NCBI RefSeq assembly: GCF_963921845.1
Contig: NZ_CAWUGZ010000113.1
Coordinates: 1-19,412 of the forward strand
Direction of reading: 5' to 3'
Length of the DNA stretch: 19,412 nucleotides
Source: Commensalibacter sp963921845
GTDB lineage: Bacteria > Pseudomonadota > Alphaproteobacteria > Acetobacterales > Acetobacteraceae
The notes under the pieces: model-generated
Database searches by the model: none
The model's input: only the letters and a program-made list of their open reading frames with translations
Told to the model about the DNA's origin: nothing
Shown here: positions 5,647 to 13,917 of the stretch, in pieces
Position numbering within the stretch: the first letter of the stretch is position 1
How the letters are laid out: the number at the start of each line of letters is the position of its first letter
Program-made: the position numbers and the translations under genes

Positions 5647-8514
5647 CTATCTTTTTTTATTCAGCAAGGGCTTTAAAAAATGCCCTGTATAACTTTTATT
5701 GTTGGCGGCAATCGTTTCGGGCGTTCCGCATGCCACGATTTCACCCCCTTCGTCACCCCCTTCAGGACCCAAATCAATAACCCAATCCGCGGTTTTAATG
5801 ACATCAAGATTATGTTCAATAACAATAATCGTATTCCCATGTTTAACCAAAGCGTGTAGTACTTCCAATAATTTGCGCACATCTTCTGTATGTAAACCCG
5901 TTGTTGGTTCATCCAGTATATAGATTGTACGTCCTGTTGCGCGACGGGCCAATTCTTTTGAAAGCTTGATTCTTTGTGCTTCTCCCCCTGAAAGGGTGGT
6001 GGCTTGTTGACCTAAGTGAATGTAACCCAAGCCTACTTTTTGTAAAATAAGCAATCGGTCTTTAATTTTCGGAGAAGCTTCGAATAAAGGTAAAGCGTCA
6101 TCGACCGTAAGATTTAAAATATCTGCAATCGAGTGGCTTTTAAATTTAATGTCGAGTGTTTCCCTATTGTAACGGGATCCTTTGCATGTATCACAAGTGA
6201 CATAGACGTCCGGGAGAAAGTGCATTTCAATTTTGATCAGCCCTTCACCTTGACAGGCTTCGCAGCGTCCCCCTTTAATATTAAAAGAAAACCGACCCGG
6301 TTTGTACCCCCTGGCTCGACTTTCAGGCAATTCCGCAAACCATTCTCGGATAGGGGTAAAGAGATCGGTATACGTTGCAGGGTTTGAGCGCGGCGTTCTT
6401 CCAATCGGCGATTGATCGATATCAATAATTTTATCTAAATTTTCCACTCCTTTAATGGTTTTGTAAGGAGAGGGAACCGCGTTTGATCCCATAAGTTGTC
6501 GAGAAAGTGCTTTATAAAGGGTGTCAATAATTAAAGTAGATTTTCCTCCTCCTGAAACGCCTGTAACGGCAATAAACGTTCCTAAAGGAAACTCAACATC
6601 AATAGTTTTTAAGTTATTTCCGGAGGCACCGTATAACGTTAAACTGTTTTTTTTATTAATTTTACGACGTTTCGTTGGTAAAGGTATTGATTTACGTCCA
6701 CTTAAATAATTCCCAGTCAAGCTATTGGGATTGGCTTCAACTTCTTTAGGGGTGCCTATAGCAACAATCTGTCCACCCAAGTTGCCTGCACCTGGACCCA
6801 TATCGATAAGATAATCCGATGCCCGAATGGTATCCTCATCATGTTCTACGACAATGACGGTATTCCCTAAGCCTTTGAGCCGTTGCAGCGTATCCAAAAG
6901 ACGTTTATTATCCCTTTGGTGCAAACCAATAGAGGGCTCATCAAGCACATACAAGACCCCAGTCAATCCAGAACCGATTTGAGAGGCAAGTCGTATCCGT
7001 TGGCTTTCTCCACCGGATAAGGTGGCAGATCCTCTGGACAACGTTAAATAATCTAATCCTACATTATCAAGGAATTGCAGTCTTTCCGTAATTTCTTTAA
7101 GAATTCGACGCGCAATTTCTGCTTTTTGTGGTGTTAAACTATTCTCTACCTGTGAAAACCAGTCCAAAGCTTTACGAATGGAAAGCTCTGAGACCTCAGC
7201 TATATTTTTTTTATTAATTTTAACACATAATGCTTCGGGTTTTAATCGTGCACCATGGCAGGATTGACAAGGATAATTGGCTTGATAACGTGAAAGCTCC
7301 TCTTTAACAGATTGACTGCTGCTGGAATAAAATCTTTTTTTAAGATTTTCGATTACGCCATTGAAAGGTTGCGTAATGGTATACGATTTTTCTCTGTCAT
7401 TATAAGTAAAAGGAATAGGTTCTTTGAAACCAAATAAGATTTTATCTTTAATGCTTTGGTCTAAATTTTTCCATGGAGTATTTAAATTAATTTTAAAAGC
7501 GTCGGCAATACTTTTCAAAGTTTGCTGATAATACATGTTTCCAACAGTATTCCAAGGGGCGATTGCCCCTTTGCTCAGCGAAAGCGAAGGATTAGGAACC
7601 ACTAACTCTGGATCAAAAAACAACTCTGTACCAATTCCATCACAGGTGGGGCAGGCACCTTGAGGGGCATTAAAAGAAAACAACCGAGGTTCAATTTCCT
7701 CCAAGGTAAAACCGCTTTCTGGACAAGAATAACGTGCGGAAAAAACCATGGTTAAAGGCTTATTTTTATTTGCATCTTTGGGTACTTCCTCAATAGATGC
7801 TAGGCCATCGGATAACGAAAGGGCAATTTCAAAACTATCTGCCAACCGATTTTCAATTCCAGGTTTTATTACAATCCGATCAACAACAATTTCAATAGTA
7901 TGTTTAATTTTCCGATTTAAAGAAGGTATGTCATTAAGTTCATACAGGGTGCCGTCAATTTTGGCGCGTGTAAATCCTTTACGCTGAAGTTCCGCAAGTT
8001 CTTTCTTAAATTCCCCTTTTTTGTCTCTGGCAATGGGTGCTAATAACATAATTCTGGTTTTATCGGGCAAATTTAAAACGCGATCGACCATTTGGCTGAC
8101 AGTTTGTGCTTCAATAGGTAATCCCGTTACGGGTGAATAAGGGGTACCTGCGCGTGCCCATAATAACCTCATGTAATCATGAATTTCTGTGATAGTTCCC
8201 ACAGTTGATCGAGGATTTTTTGAAGTTGTTTTTTGCTCTATAGAAATGGCAGGGGAAAGGCCTTCAATAGAGTCAACGTCGGGTTTACCCATTAATTCAA
8301 GAAATTGTCTAGCATACGCTGACAAACTTTCTACATAGCGTCGTTGGCCCTCGGCATAAATGGTGTCAAAAGCTAAGGATGATTTCCCCGACCCCGATAG
8401 ACCAGTAATAACGGTAAGGTGGTTTTTAGGAATATCGACGCAGACATTTTTGAGATTGTGTACTCGAGCGTTCCGTACGCGAAGAGTAGAAAGAACAGAA
8501 AAGCTTTTTTTCAT
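5647..8514 (-). CDS. uvrA: excinuclease ABC subunit A
   Basis: This DNA damage-recognition ATPase of nucleotide excision repair works as a dimer with UvrB. From ATG 8514 it is 955 residues, close to E. coli UvrA (940). The first ATPase has Walker A GLSGSGKS at 38-45, followed further on by CPTC and CQSC zinc-binding cysteine pairs and then the first LSGGE signature with LDEPSIGLH. The second Walker A is GVSGGGKS (652-659). The C-terminal zinc module has C751, C754, C774 and C777, the second LSGGE is at 842-846, and LDEPTTGLH follows. The frame stays open to a TTG at 8571. I chose the ATG because UvrA proteins begin a few residues before the LRVRNARVHNLKN strand; the extra 19 residues look unlike the family. 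No clear ribosome site precedes it. It is divergent from ssb, as in many proteobacteria. Confidence 0.97.
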   Translation of the reverse strand: MKKSFSVLSTLRVRNARVHNLKNVCVDIPKNHLTVITGLSGSGKSSLAFDTIYAEGQRRYVESLSAYARQFLELMGKPDVDSIEGLSPAISIEQKTTSKNPRSTVGTITEIHDYMRLLWARAGTPYSPVTGLPIEAQTVSQMVDRVLNLPDKTRIMLLAPIARDKKGEFKKELAELQRKGFTRAKIDGTLYELNDIPSLNRKIKHTIEIVVDRIVIKPGIENRLADSFEIALSLSDGLASIEEVPKDANKNKPLTMVFSARYSCPESGFTLEEIEPRLFSFNAPQGACPTCDGIGTELFFDPELVVPNPSLSLSKGAIAPWNTVGNMYYQQTLKSIADAFKINLNTPWKNLDQSIKDKILFGFKEPIPFTYNDREKSYTITQPFNGVIENLKKRFYSSSSQSVKEELSRYQANYPCQSCHGARLKPEALCVKINKKNIAEVSELSIRKALDWFSQVENSLTPQKAEIARRILKEITERLQFLDNVGLDYLTLSRGSATLSGGESQRIRLASQIGSGLTGVLYVLDEPSIGLHQRDNKRLLDTLQRLKGLGNTVIVVEHDEDTIRASDYLIDMGPGAGNLGGQIVAIGTPKEVEANPNSLTGNYLSGRKSIPLPTKRRKINKKNSLTLYGASGNNLKTIDVEFPLGTFIAVTGVSGGGKSTLIIDTLYKALSRQLMGSNAVPSPYKTIKGVENLDKIIDIDQSPIGRTPRSNPATYTDLFTPIREWFAELPESRARGYKPGRFSFNIKGGRCEACQGEGLIKIEMHFLPDVYVTCDTCKGSRYNRETLDIKFKSHSIADILNLTVDDALPLFEASPKIKDRLLILQKVGLGYIHLGQQATTLSGGEAQRIKLSKELARRATGRTIYILDEPTTGLHTEDVRKLLEVLHALVKHGNTIIVIEHNLDVIKTADWVIDLGPEGGDEGGEIVACGTPETIAANNKSYTGHFLKPLLNKKR

Positions 8515-8584
8515 AGGAATATATGTTATACATAATAGGATAAACAGTAAACGTAATTTTAAAGAAACCAATTGCTATTTGCGC

Positions 8585-8606
8585 TATAAAGCATTTTGGA
8601 AATGCT
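8585..8606 (+). promoter_or_regulatory. TATAAA box and hairpin in the uvrA-ssb divergent gap
   Basis: In the 139-base gap, TATAAA (8585-8590) overlaps the start of a perfect 7-bp hairpin, AGCATTT/AAATGCT with a TGG loop (8590-8606). It sits 48-64 bases before the ssb ATG. It could be the ssb -10 box with an operator or leader hairpin, but no -35 box is seen. Confidence 0.25.
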
Positions 8607-8653
8607 GAATAGAATCAACAGCGTAGATACGTAAAATTTAAGGTGAATTAAGA

Positions 8654-9145
8654 ATGGCTGGAAGTGTTAACAAAGTAATTGTAGTGGGTAATCTTGGGCG
8701 GGATCCTGAAGTACGTAGTATGCAATCTGGGTCAAAAGTGGTCAATATTACAGTAGCGACAAGCGATAGTTGGAATGATCGTCAAACGGGGGAACGTCGT
8801 GAAAACACAGAATGGCATCGTGTCGTTATATTTAATGAACGGTTGGCAGACGTTGCGGAGAAATATTTGCGCAAAGGGCGGAAAGTTTTTATTGAAGGGG
8901 CATTAAAAACACGTAAATGGACCGATCAACAAGGCCAAGAACGTTATACCACTGAAATAATAGTGGATCGTTTTCGTGGAGAATTGGTGTTGTTGGATAG
9001 CAATCGCGCAGGCTCTGAGGCTTCAGAGTATTTCAATGAATCGGCAAGCAATTCTCCCTCAACCCTTTCTCCTCCTTCTGAGAAACGTACGAGCAGTTGG
9101 GATGCTCCTGTCAGTAATGATCTTGATGATGAAATCCCTTTCTAG
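8654..9145 (+). CDS. ssb: single-stranded DNA-binding protein
   Basis: This 163-residue cytoplasmic tetramer coats single-stranded DNA in replication, repair and recombination. Residues 1-112 form the OB fold, beginning with NKVIVVGNLGRDPEVR and including NTEWHRVVIFN and RYTTEIIVDRF. Next comes a Ser/Pro-rich flexible linker of about 40 residues. The last residues, DLDDEIPF, are the acidic tip that binds partner enzymes such as RecO and exonuclease I. ATG start with AAGGTG about eight bases upstream. It is divergent from uvrA. Many relatives have gyrA close behind ssb; here a spacer of about 1.4 kb separates them. Confidence 0.98.
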   Translation: MAGSVNKVIVVGNLGRDPEVRSMQSGSKVVNITVATSDSWNDRQTGERRENTEWHRVVIFNERLADVAEKYLRKGRKVFIEGALKTRKWTDQQGQERYTTEIIVDRFRGELVLLDSNRAGSEASEYFNESASNSPSTLSPPSEKRTSSWDAPVSNDLDDEIPF

Positions 9146-9307
9146 GTTAAGTTAAAGTAGGAATGTTTAAACGTTCGTTTTAGTAGGCAAATTTGGTTTT
9201 ATTTTATATAAAGTAGTTTACTAGGGAATAAATTGCTAAAAGCATAAAACCGTAAGCATTTGGTTTAAAAAGATAATTTAAATTTTCTTAAGGATCATAT
9301 AAAAATC

Positions 9308-9330
9308 AGAGTATGAAGTATACTCTTTCG
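9308..9330 (+). terminator. first hairpin after ssb
   Basis: AGAGTAT (9308-9314) and ATACTCT (9320-9326) form a perfect 7-bp stem with a GAAGT loop, followed by a T-rich tract. It stands 20 bases ahead of a stronger terminator and resembles the hairpin at 9877-9899. It may be a weak terminator or one copy of a small hairpin repeat. Confidence 0.4.
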
Positions 9331-9345
9331 TTTATTTTAGTTTTT

Positions 9346-9373
9346 AAAAAACCATTAGGTTTGATGGTTTTTT
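9346..9373 (+). terminator. rho-independent terminator of ssb
   Basis: AAAAAACCAT (9346-9355) pairs perfectly with ATGGTTTTTT (9364-9373) around an 8-base loop. The T-run doubles as the U-tract on the plus strand and the A-run as a U-tract on the minus strand, so it may work in both directions. It lies 200 bases after the ssb stop, which leaves a long 3' untranslated segment. Confidence 0.7.
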
Positions 9374-9876
9374 GATCGAAAACGACCGAGGTTATTTTAT
9401 TGTTTTCCCGTGTTATTTAAAGATTAATTCATCGAAAACTGTTTCTATTTTTTTTTCTTTTTTTATGGAGATATTCCGACTGGTTTGTATCGATAGGTTG
9501 ATGAGCGCACGATTTCATAAAGTCAAAAAAAACAGTTAATTTTACAAGTAAGGTTATTAACCATTAAGGATTTGAAATAGTTTCACGGTTTATCAAATAT
9601 TATATTGTGTAAAATTTGTTTCTCCCTATTTTGCTTATGCTAAAATTAATTTCCAAGATTTCTTTTAGGGTTAAGAATTTCCCTTTATTTTAACGATAGG
9701 GATGGAGGTATAAGTTTTAATTTTTTGTATCGTATTTAAATCCATGTTTGTATTTGTTTTAATAATTATTGGGTCGCGATGGGAAAAAATATTTTTTATA
9801 AAGTTCCAGGTAATTCCTCTGGGTTCAATGCAAAGCTTTCATTCGATGGTATATTTTTAAATATTGGTCAGAAGAG

Positions 9877-9923
9877 ATAAGAGTATGAATTACTCTTATA
9901 TTACGCAACACATACGTAATATA
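9877..9923 (+). repeat. two overlapping perfect hairpins
   Basis: ATAAGAGTA/TACTCTTAT (9877-9885, 9891-9899; 5-base loop) overlaps TATATTACG/CGTAATATA (9897-9905, 9915-9923; 9-base loop) by three bases. Both stems are 9 bp and perfect, and they cannot both form fully in one RNA. The first shares its AGAGTATGAA core with the hairpin at 9308-9326. Confidence 0.6.
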
Positions 9924-10144
9924 AAGATTTTGGATTTTCTTACTTTAATTTAATCAACAATTAAGTTGTAGATGCTTTTTTGGGGGAGCAATAAACACAT
10001 ACTGCGTAGCGTTTTTTAATTATTTATTATAAAAAAGAAATAGCATTGTGGTTCTATTTATAAACCCATCAAACGTTGTGGTATAAACGTGTACGTTATT
10101 ATTGTTAGGTTTGATTAAAAACAATATTAAAATCGTTAGCATGA

Positions 10145-10170
10145 AAATAAAGCTTTATTTCCAAATTTGG
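10145..10170. repeat. two adjacent perfect palindromes
   Basis: AAATAAAGCTTTATTT (10145-10160) is a 16-base perfect palindrome. It is followed with no gap by CCAAATTTGG (10161-10170), a 10-base perfect palindrome. They lie about 200 bases upstream of the proposed gyrA promoter. Palindromes without loops look more like protein-binding sites than RNA hairpins, but no family can be named. Confidence 0.5.
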
Positions 10171-10363
10171 ACTGTGTCTTAGGTAATTAATTTTAATAAA
10201 TTTTATAAAAATAGTGTGATATTTATAAGCGGTTGTATCCAACAATACGATGGAAGGGGTGTGGAATGTACCTAGCAAATAGTATTATGCGGATATACTC
10301 TTCACTTTTTGTGGTTGCTTGTAAAGAATGCCCAAATTATGGTGCTATCTTCAATGAGCTAAC

Positions 10364-10392
10364 TTGTAATTTTACTCTAAAAAAATTATACT
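10364..10392 (+). promoter_or_regulatory. candidate gyrA promoter
   Basis: TTGTAA (10364-10369, 4 of 6 to TTGACA) and TATACT (10387-10392, 5 of 6 to TATAAT) are spaced by exactly 17 bases. Transcription would start near 10400, leaving a leader of about 180 bases to the TTG start. This is the best paired -35/-10 match I found in the window. Confidence 0.5.
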
Positions 10393-10577
10393 CTTTAGGA
10401 TTGCCCTTATAATTCCTTACACAGATTATATTCTTATTGTATAGGCCTTTTGGCAGTTGCGTTTCCTTGTTTGCAGTTAATCTGAATGGATTTGGCTTAA
10501 TTGAACTTTCGTATCGGTAATTGGATTTAAACGATCCAGTGTTGGACGACATAATTTTTTTGAGAAATGGATTTATC

Positions 10578-13361
10578 TTGAACGACAACCCAGAACACAC
10601 ACTCCCTACTTTATCTGACATTGTGCCTGTAACCGTCGAAAAGGAGATGCAAACTTCGTATCTAGCCTATGCGATGTCTGTTATTGTCAGTCGTGCTCTA
10701 CCCGATATACGGGATGGCTTAAAACCGGTTCATCGTCGTATTTTATATTCCATGTATGAAAGTGGACTGACCGCTGATAAACCTTATCGTAAATCTGCCC
10801 GTGCGGTGGGCGATGTGATGAGCAAGTATCACCCCCATGGGGATTCATCCATTTACGATGCTATGGTAAGAATGGCGCAACATTGGTCGATGCGCGTTTG
10901 TCTTGTCGATGGGCAAGGTAATTTTGGTTCGGTGGATGGGGATTCCCCAGCAGCTATGCGTTATACTGAGGCAAGATTAAGCAGGCCTTCTTTGTTTTTG
11001 TTAAACGATATCAATCAAGATACCGTTGATTTTCAGGCCAACTATGACGAAAGTGAGCAAGAACCTGTTATTTTACCGGCGATGTATCCTAATTTATTTA
11101 TTAATGGTGCTTCGGGGATTGCAGTCGGTATGGCAACGAATATACCGACGCATAACCCTAATGAAATTATAGATGCAACCATTGCTCTAATAGATAATCC
11201 GCAATTAGAACTTGCTGATCTTATGGAAATTGTTACGGGTCCTGATTTTCCTACGGGTGGAATAATACTGGGCCGTTCGGGTATACGCAGTGCATTTTTG
11301 ACGGGTAGAGGCTCTATTTTATTAAGAGGTCGAGCGTCCGTTGAAGAAATACGTAAAGACAGACAAGCAATCATTATTACCGAAATTCCTTATCAAGTTA
11401 ATAAAGCTACGTTACAAGAAAAAATTGCCGAGCTTGTGCGCAATAAACAAATTGAGGGTGTATCGGATATACGTGATGAAAGCGATCGTTCGGGTATGCG
11501 CATCGTTGTTGAAGTTAAACGGGACGCAACACCCGATGTAGTTTTAAATCAGCTCTATCGTTTTACACAGCTCCAAACCACATTTGGCGTCAACGCGCTG
11601 GCCTTAAACAGCGGCAAACCCCAATTGTTTGGATTAAAAGAAGCTTTACAAGCATTTATTGTCTTTAGAGAAGAAGTTGTTTTAAGACGTTCTCGTTACG
11701 AACTTAATAAAGCACGGGATCGTGCCCATTTATTATTGGGATTGGTTATAGCGGTTACCCATATTGATGAAGTGATTGCGATCATTCGTTCGGCCCCTGA
11801 TGCAGCTTCAGCACGTGAAGAACTGTTAAAACGTTCTTGGCCAGCCCAAGATATACAATCTCTTTTGGATCTTATCCAAGATGAAAACAATCGTTTGACT
11901 GAAAATCGCGTTTATTTTAGTGAGGCACAGGTTCGAGGTATTATGGAGTTACGCCTTCAACGGTTAACCGGCCTTGAGCGCGACAAGATTCAAAATGAAT
12001 TGATTGAGGTTTCAAAGCGCATTAGCGAATTGCTGGAAATTATTGGTAGCCATATTCGTCGGTTTGAAATCATGAAAGAGGAATTGCTTAAAGTCCGTTC
12101 GGAGTTATTTTGTGAACGAAAAACCGAAATTATCGACTATGAGGGGGAACAAACCGACGAAAGTTTGATCGAGCCTGGTCAAATGGTGGTTACCTTGAGT
12201 AAAGAAGGGTTTATCAAACGAACCCCCCTTGAAACTTTTCGTTCACAAAATAGAGGAGGAAGAGGGAGAACAGGCGCAGGTCGGAGGGGCGATGATATCA
12301 TTACCCGTTCTTTCAACGCGCACACCCATCAATGGGTTATTTTCTTTTCCAATGGGGGTAAAGCGTTTCGTGCTAAAATATGGCATCTGCCCGAAGCAAG
12401 TCCCACGTCAAAAGGGCGTGCTTTGGTTAATTTTTTACCTAATTTGGGTGGGGATGAAATTACAGCGGTCTTGCCTTTGCCGCAAGACGAAGACACGTGG
12501 ACCCATCTTCATTTGGTATTTGCTACGTCCAAAGGAAACGTTCGTCGTAATCGCTTGAGTGACTTCGGCAATATCCGTTCGTCAGGGTTAATAGCTATGA
12601 AGCTTGATCCTGATGAACAATTAATAGGAGTGGCTACCTGTACTGAAGGCCAGGATGTATTTCTTGCCACCAAAAAAGGCAGGGCCATACGGTTTCAAAT
12701 CACGGATACCAATTTAAGAGTGTTCGCTGGCAGAGGAAGTACAGGTGTGCGTGGTATACGGCTTTCCGAAGGGGATGAAGTCAATTCCTTATGTATTTTA
12801 AATCATGTTGATGTAACGGTTTCGGAACGTATTGCGTATTTAAAGTACAGTAACGCAAGGCGGAGAGCTGAAGGGGGGGAGCCTTTACCTGAAGAGGAAA
12901 TTGAAACAGCTTTTGAAAACTCTGAGGAGAGTATTGATGATAGCGAAGCGGAACTTACCCCTCAGCGATTGAATGAGCTTTCTCAGACGGAAGAGGTCCT
13001 TTTAACGGTAACGAATGCAGGTTTTGGTAAACGTACGTCTGCTTATGAATATCGTGTCAGTGGTCGAGGGGGGCAAGGAATAGCCAATATTAATTTACCC
13101 GGTAGAAACGGAAATTCAGTTATTTCGACATTCTCAGTCGTTAATAATACCGATGTAATGCTTATTACCGATAAGGGGCGTTTAATACGTGTGCCTGTAA
13201 ACCAAGTGCGTGTCACAGCTCGGACCAGTATGGGGGTAACGCTATTTAAAATTGATTCAGGAGAGAACGTTCGAAGTGTTTTCCCCGTTACGGATGAAAC
13301 TGTGGAAGGCGCTATGGAGGTAGATGAAATTAAAGGTAATTTGGCTAATGTTGAGGAATAA
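10578..13361 (+). CDS. gyrA: DNA gyrase subunit A
   Basis: This is the breakage-reunion subunit of gyrase, which with GyrB introduces negative supercoils. From TTG 10578 it has 927 residues. The catalytic tyrosine lies in AAMRYTEARL (about Y129). The quinolone-determining segment HPHGDSSIYD keeps serine and aspartate at the E. coli 83 and 87 positions (about S90 and D94), the sensitive wild-type state. The GyrA box appears as QNRGGRGRTG. The C-terminal pinwheel is interrupted by an acidic stretch rich in Glu/Asp/Ser, as in other alphaproteobacteria. The frame is open to a TTG at 10521 with GTG and TTG codons between and no ATG before the conserved core. I prefer 10578 because relatives begin about 20 residues before PVTVEKEM and a GGA lies six bases upstream. 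It heads an operon with coaD and the cyclophilin gene. Confidence 0.97.
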   Translation: MNDNPEHTLPTLSDIVPVTVEKEMQTSYLAYAMSVIVSRALPDIRDGLKPVHRRILYSMYESGLTADKPYRKSARAVGDVMSKYHPHGDSSIYDAMVRMAQHWSMRVCLVDGQGNFGSVDGDSPAAMRYTEARLSRPSLFLLNDINQDTVDFQANYDESEQEPVILPAMYPNLFINGASGIAVGMATNIPTHNPNEIIDATIALIDNPQLELADLMEIVTGPDFPTGGIILGRSGIRSAFLTGRGSILLRGRASVEEIRKDRQAIIITEIPYQVNKATLQEKIAELVRNKQIEGVSDIRDESDRSGMRIVVEVKRDATPDVVLNQLYRFTQLQTTFGVNALALNSGKPQLFGLKEALQAFIVFREEVVLRRSRYELNKARDRAHLLLGLVIAVTHIDEVIAIIRSAPDAASAREELLKRSWPAQDIQSLLDLIQDENNRLTENRVYFSEAQVRGIMELRLQRLTGLERDKIQNELIEVSKRISELLEIIGSHIRRFEIMKEELLKVRSELFCERKTEIIDYEGEQTDESLIEPGQMVVTLSKEGFIKRTPLETFRSQNRGGRGRTGAGRRGDDIITRSFNAHTHQWVIFFSNGGKAFRAKIWHLPEASPTSKGRALVNFLPNLGGDEITAVLPLPQDEDTWTHLHLVFATSKGNVRRNRLSDFGNIRSSGLIAMKLDPDEQLIGVATCTEGQDVFLATKKGRAIRFQITDTNLRVFAGRGSTGVRGIRLSEGDEVNSLCILNHVDVTVSERIAYLKYSNARRRAEGGEPLPEEEIETAFENSEESIDDSEAELTPQRLNELSQTEEVLLTVTNAGFGKRTSAYEYRVSGRGGQGIANINLPGRNGNSVISTFSVVNNTDVMLITDKGRLIRVPVNQVRVTARTSMGVTLFKIDSGENVRSVFPVTDETVEGAMEVDEIKGNLANVEE

Positions 13362-13917
13362 TTCCCCTAAAATTGCGATTTACCCTGGTACGTTTGATCC
13401 TATTACCAATGGTCATCTTGATATCATCCAGAGAGGGGTTTGTTTATTTGATCAACTTATTATTGGCGTAGCCCGCAATACTATTAAAACGCCTTTTTGG
13501 CCATTAAACGAAAGAGTAGATTGTATCCACGAAGCCCTTATTGAGCGGTTTGGACATGATTTTAGGACTCAAGACAAAGCGACTTCTCGTATAAACGTTA
13601 TTGGTTTTGATAATTTATTGGTTGATTGTGCCAAAGATAATAATGCACGCGTTATTATCAGAGGGTTAAGGCAAGTCATGGATTTTAATATAGAATTTCA
13701 GATGTGCTTGGTTAACCATCAATTGTCCCCCGATATCGAGACGCTATTTTTGGTAGCCAGTGAACAAAACCGCTCTATCGCGTCCAGTGTGGTTAAAGAA
13801 ATTGCTGAGCTAGGGGGGGATATTTCTTCTTTTGTACCTCAGGCAACTTTAAGACGGTTTAAAAATCGTCGTTTAACGAATTTTGTTAACTCGAATATTT
13901 CGAATGGAAAAAAATGA
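13348..13917 (+). CDS. coaD: pantetheine-phosphate adenylyltransferase
   Basis: This enzyme transfers AMP from ATP to 4'-phosphopantetheine, giving dephospho-CoA, the penultimate step of coenzyme A synthesis, in the cytoplasm. From ATG 13348 it has 189 residues. The nucleotidyltransferase motif GTFDPITNGH is at 14-23. RGLRQVMDFNIEFQM and the ISST-like RSIASSVVKEIAELGGDISSFVP are also typical. The gene overlaps the last 14 bases of gyrA. An earlier ATG at 13324 follows a GGAGG by only three bases and would add eight residues before the conserved strand. I prefer 13348 by comparison with the family, though the ribosome site (AAAGG) is rather far upstream. Its 3' end is a run of seven A overlapping the next start codon in an ATGA junction. 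Confidence 0.96.
   Translation: MLRNNSPKIAIYPGTFDPITNGHLDIIQRGVCLFDQLIIGVARNTIKTPFWPLNERVDCIHEALIERFGHDFRTQDKATSRINVIGFDNLLVDCAKDNNARVIIRGLRQVMDFNIEFQMCLVNHQLSPDIETLFLVASEQNRSIASSVVKEIAELGGDISSFVPQATLRRFKNRRLTNFVNSNISNGKK

Larger units (their letters stand above)
9146..10577. other. long structured spacer between ssb and gyrA
   Basis: About 1.43 kb with no supported protein gene. It is very AT-rich and full of inverted repeats: hairpins at 9308-9326, 9346-9373, 9877-9899 and 9897-9923, and adjacent palindromes at 10145-10160 and 10161-10170. A reasonable gyrA promoter lies at 10364-10392. I recognised no tRNA, 6S, SRP or RNase P RNA. It may be a decayed gene region or may hold an unrecognised small RNA. 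Confidence 0.6.

Noticed and set aside
8515..8571. 19-residue N-terminal extension of UvrA from TTG 8571
   Set aside because: The hydrophobic extension does not match UvrA N-termini. It would use a rare start with no ribosome site, and the ATG at 8514 fits the family.
9885..9953. 22-residue frame starting in the hairpin at 9877-9899
   Set aside because: It is too short to call as a gene, with no good ribosome site and no downstream gene nearby. Kept only as part of the switch-like observation.
10521..10577. 19-residue N-terminal extension of GyrA from TTG 10521
   Set aside because: It directly follows a stop codon, lacks a ribosome site and does not resemble GyrA N-termini. It remains formally possible.
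10337..10621. 94-residue minus-strand frame overlapping the gyrA start
   Set aside because: It is antisense to gyrA, has no recognisable domain or ribosome site, and its composition looks like translated AT-rich spacer.
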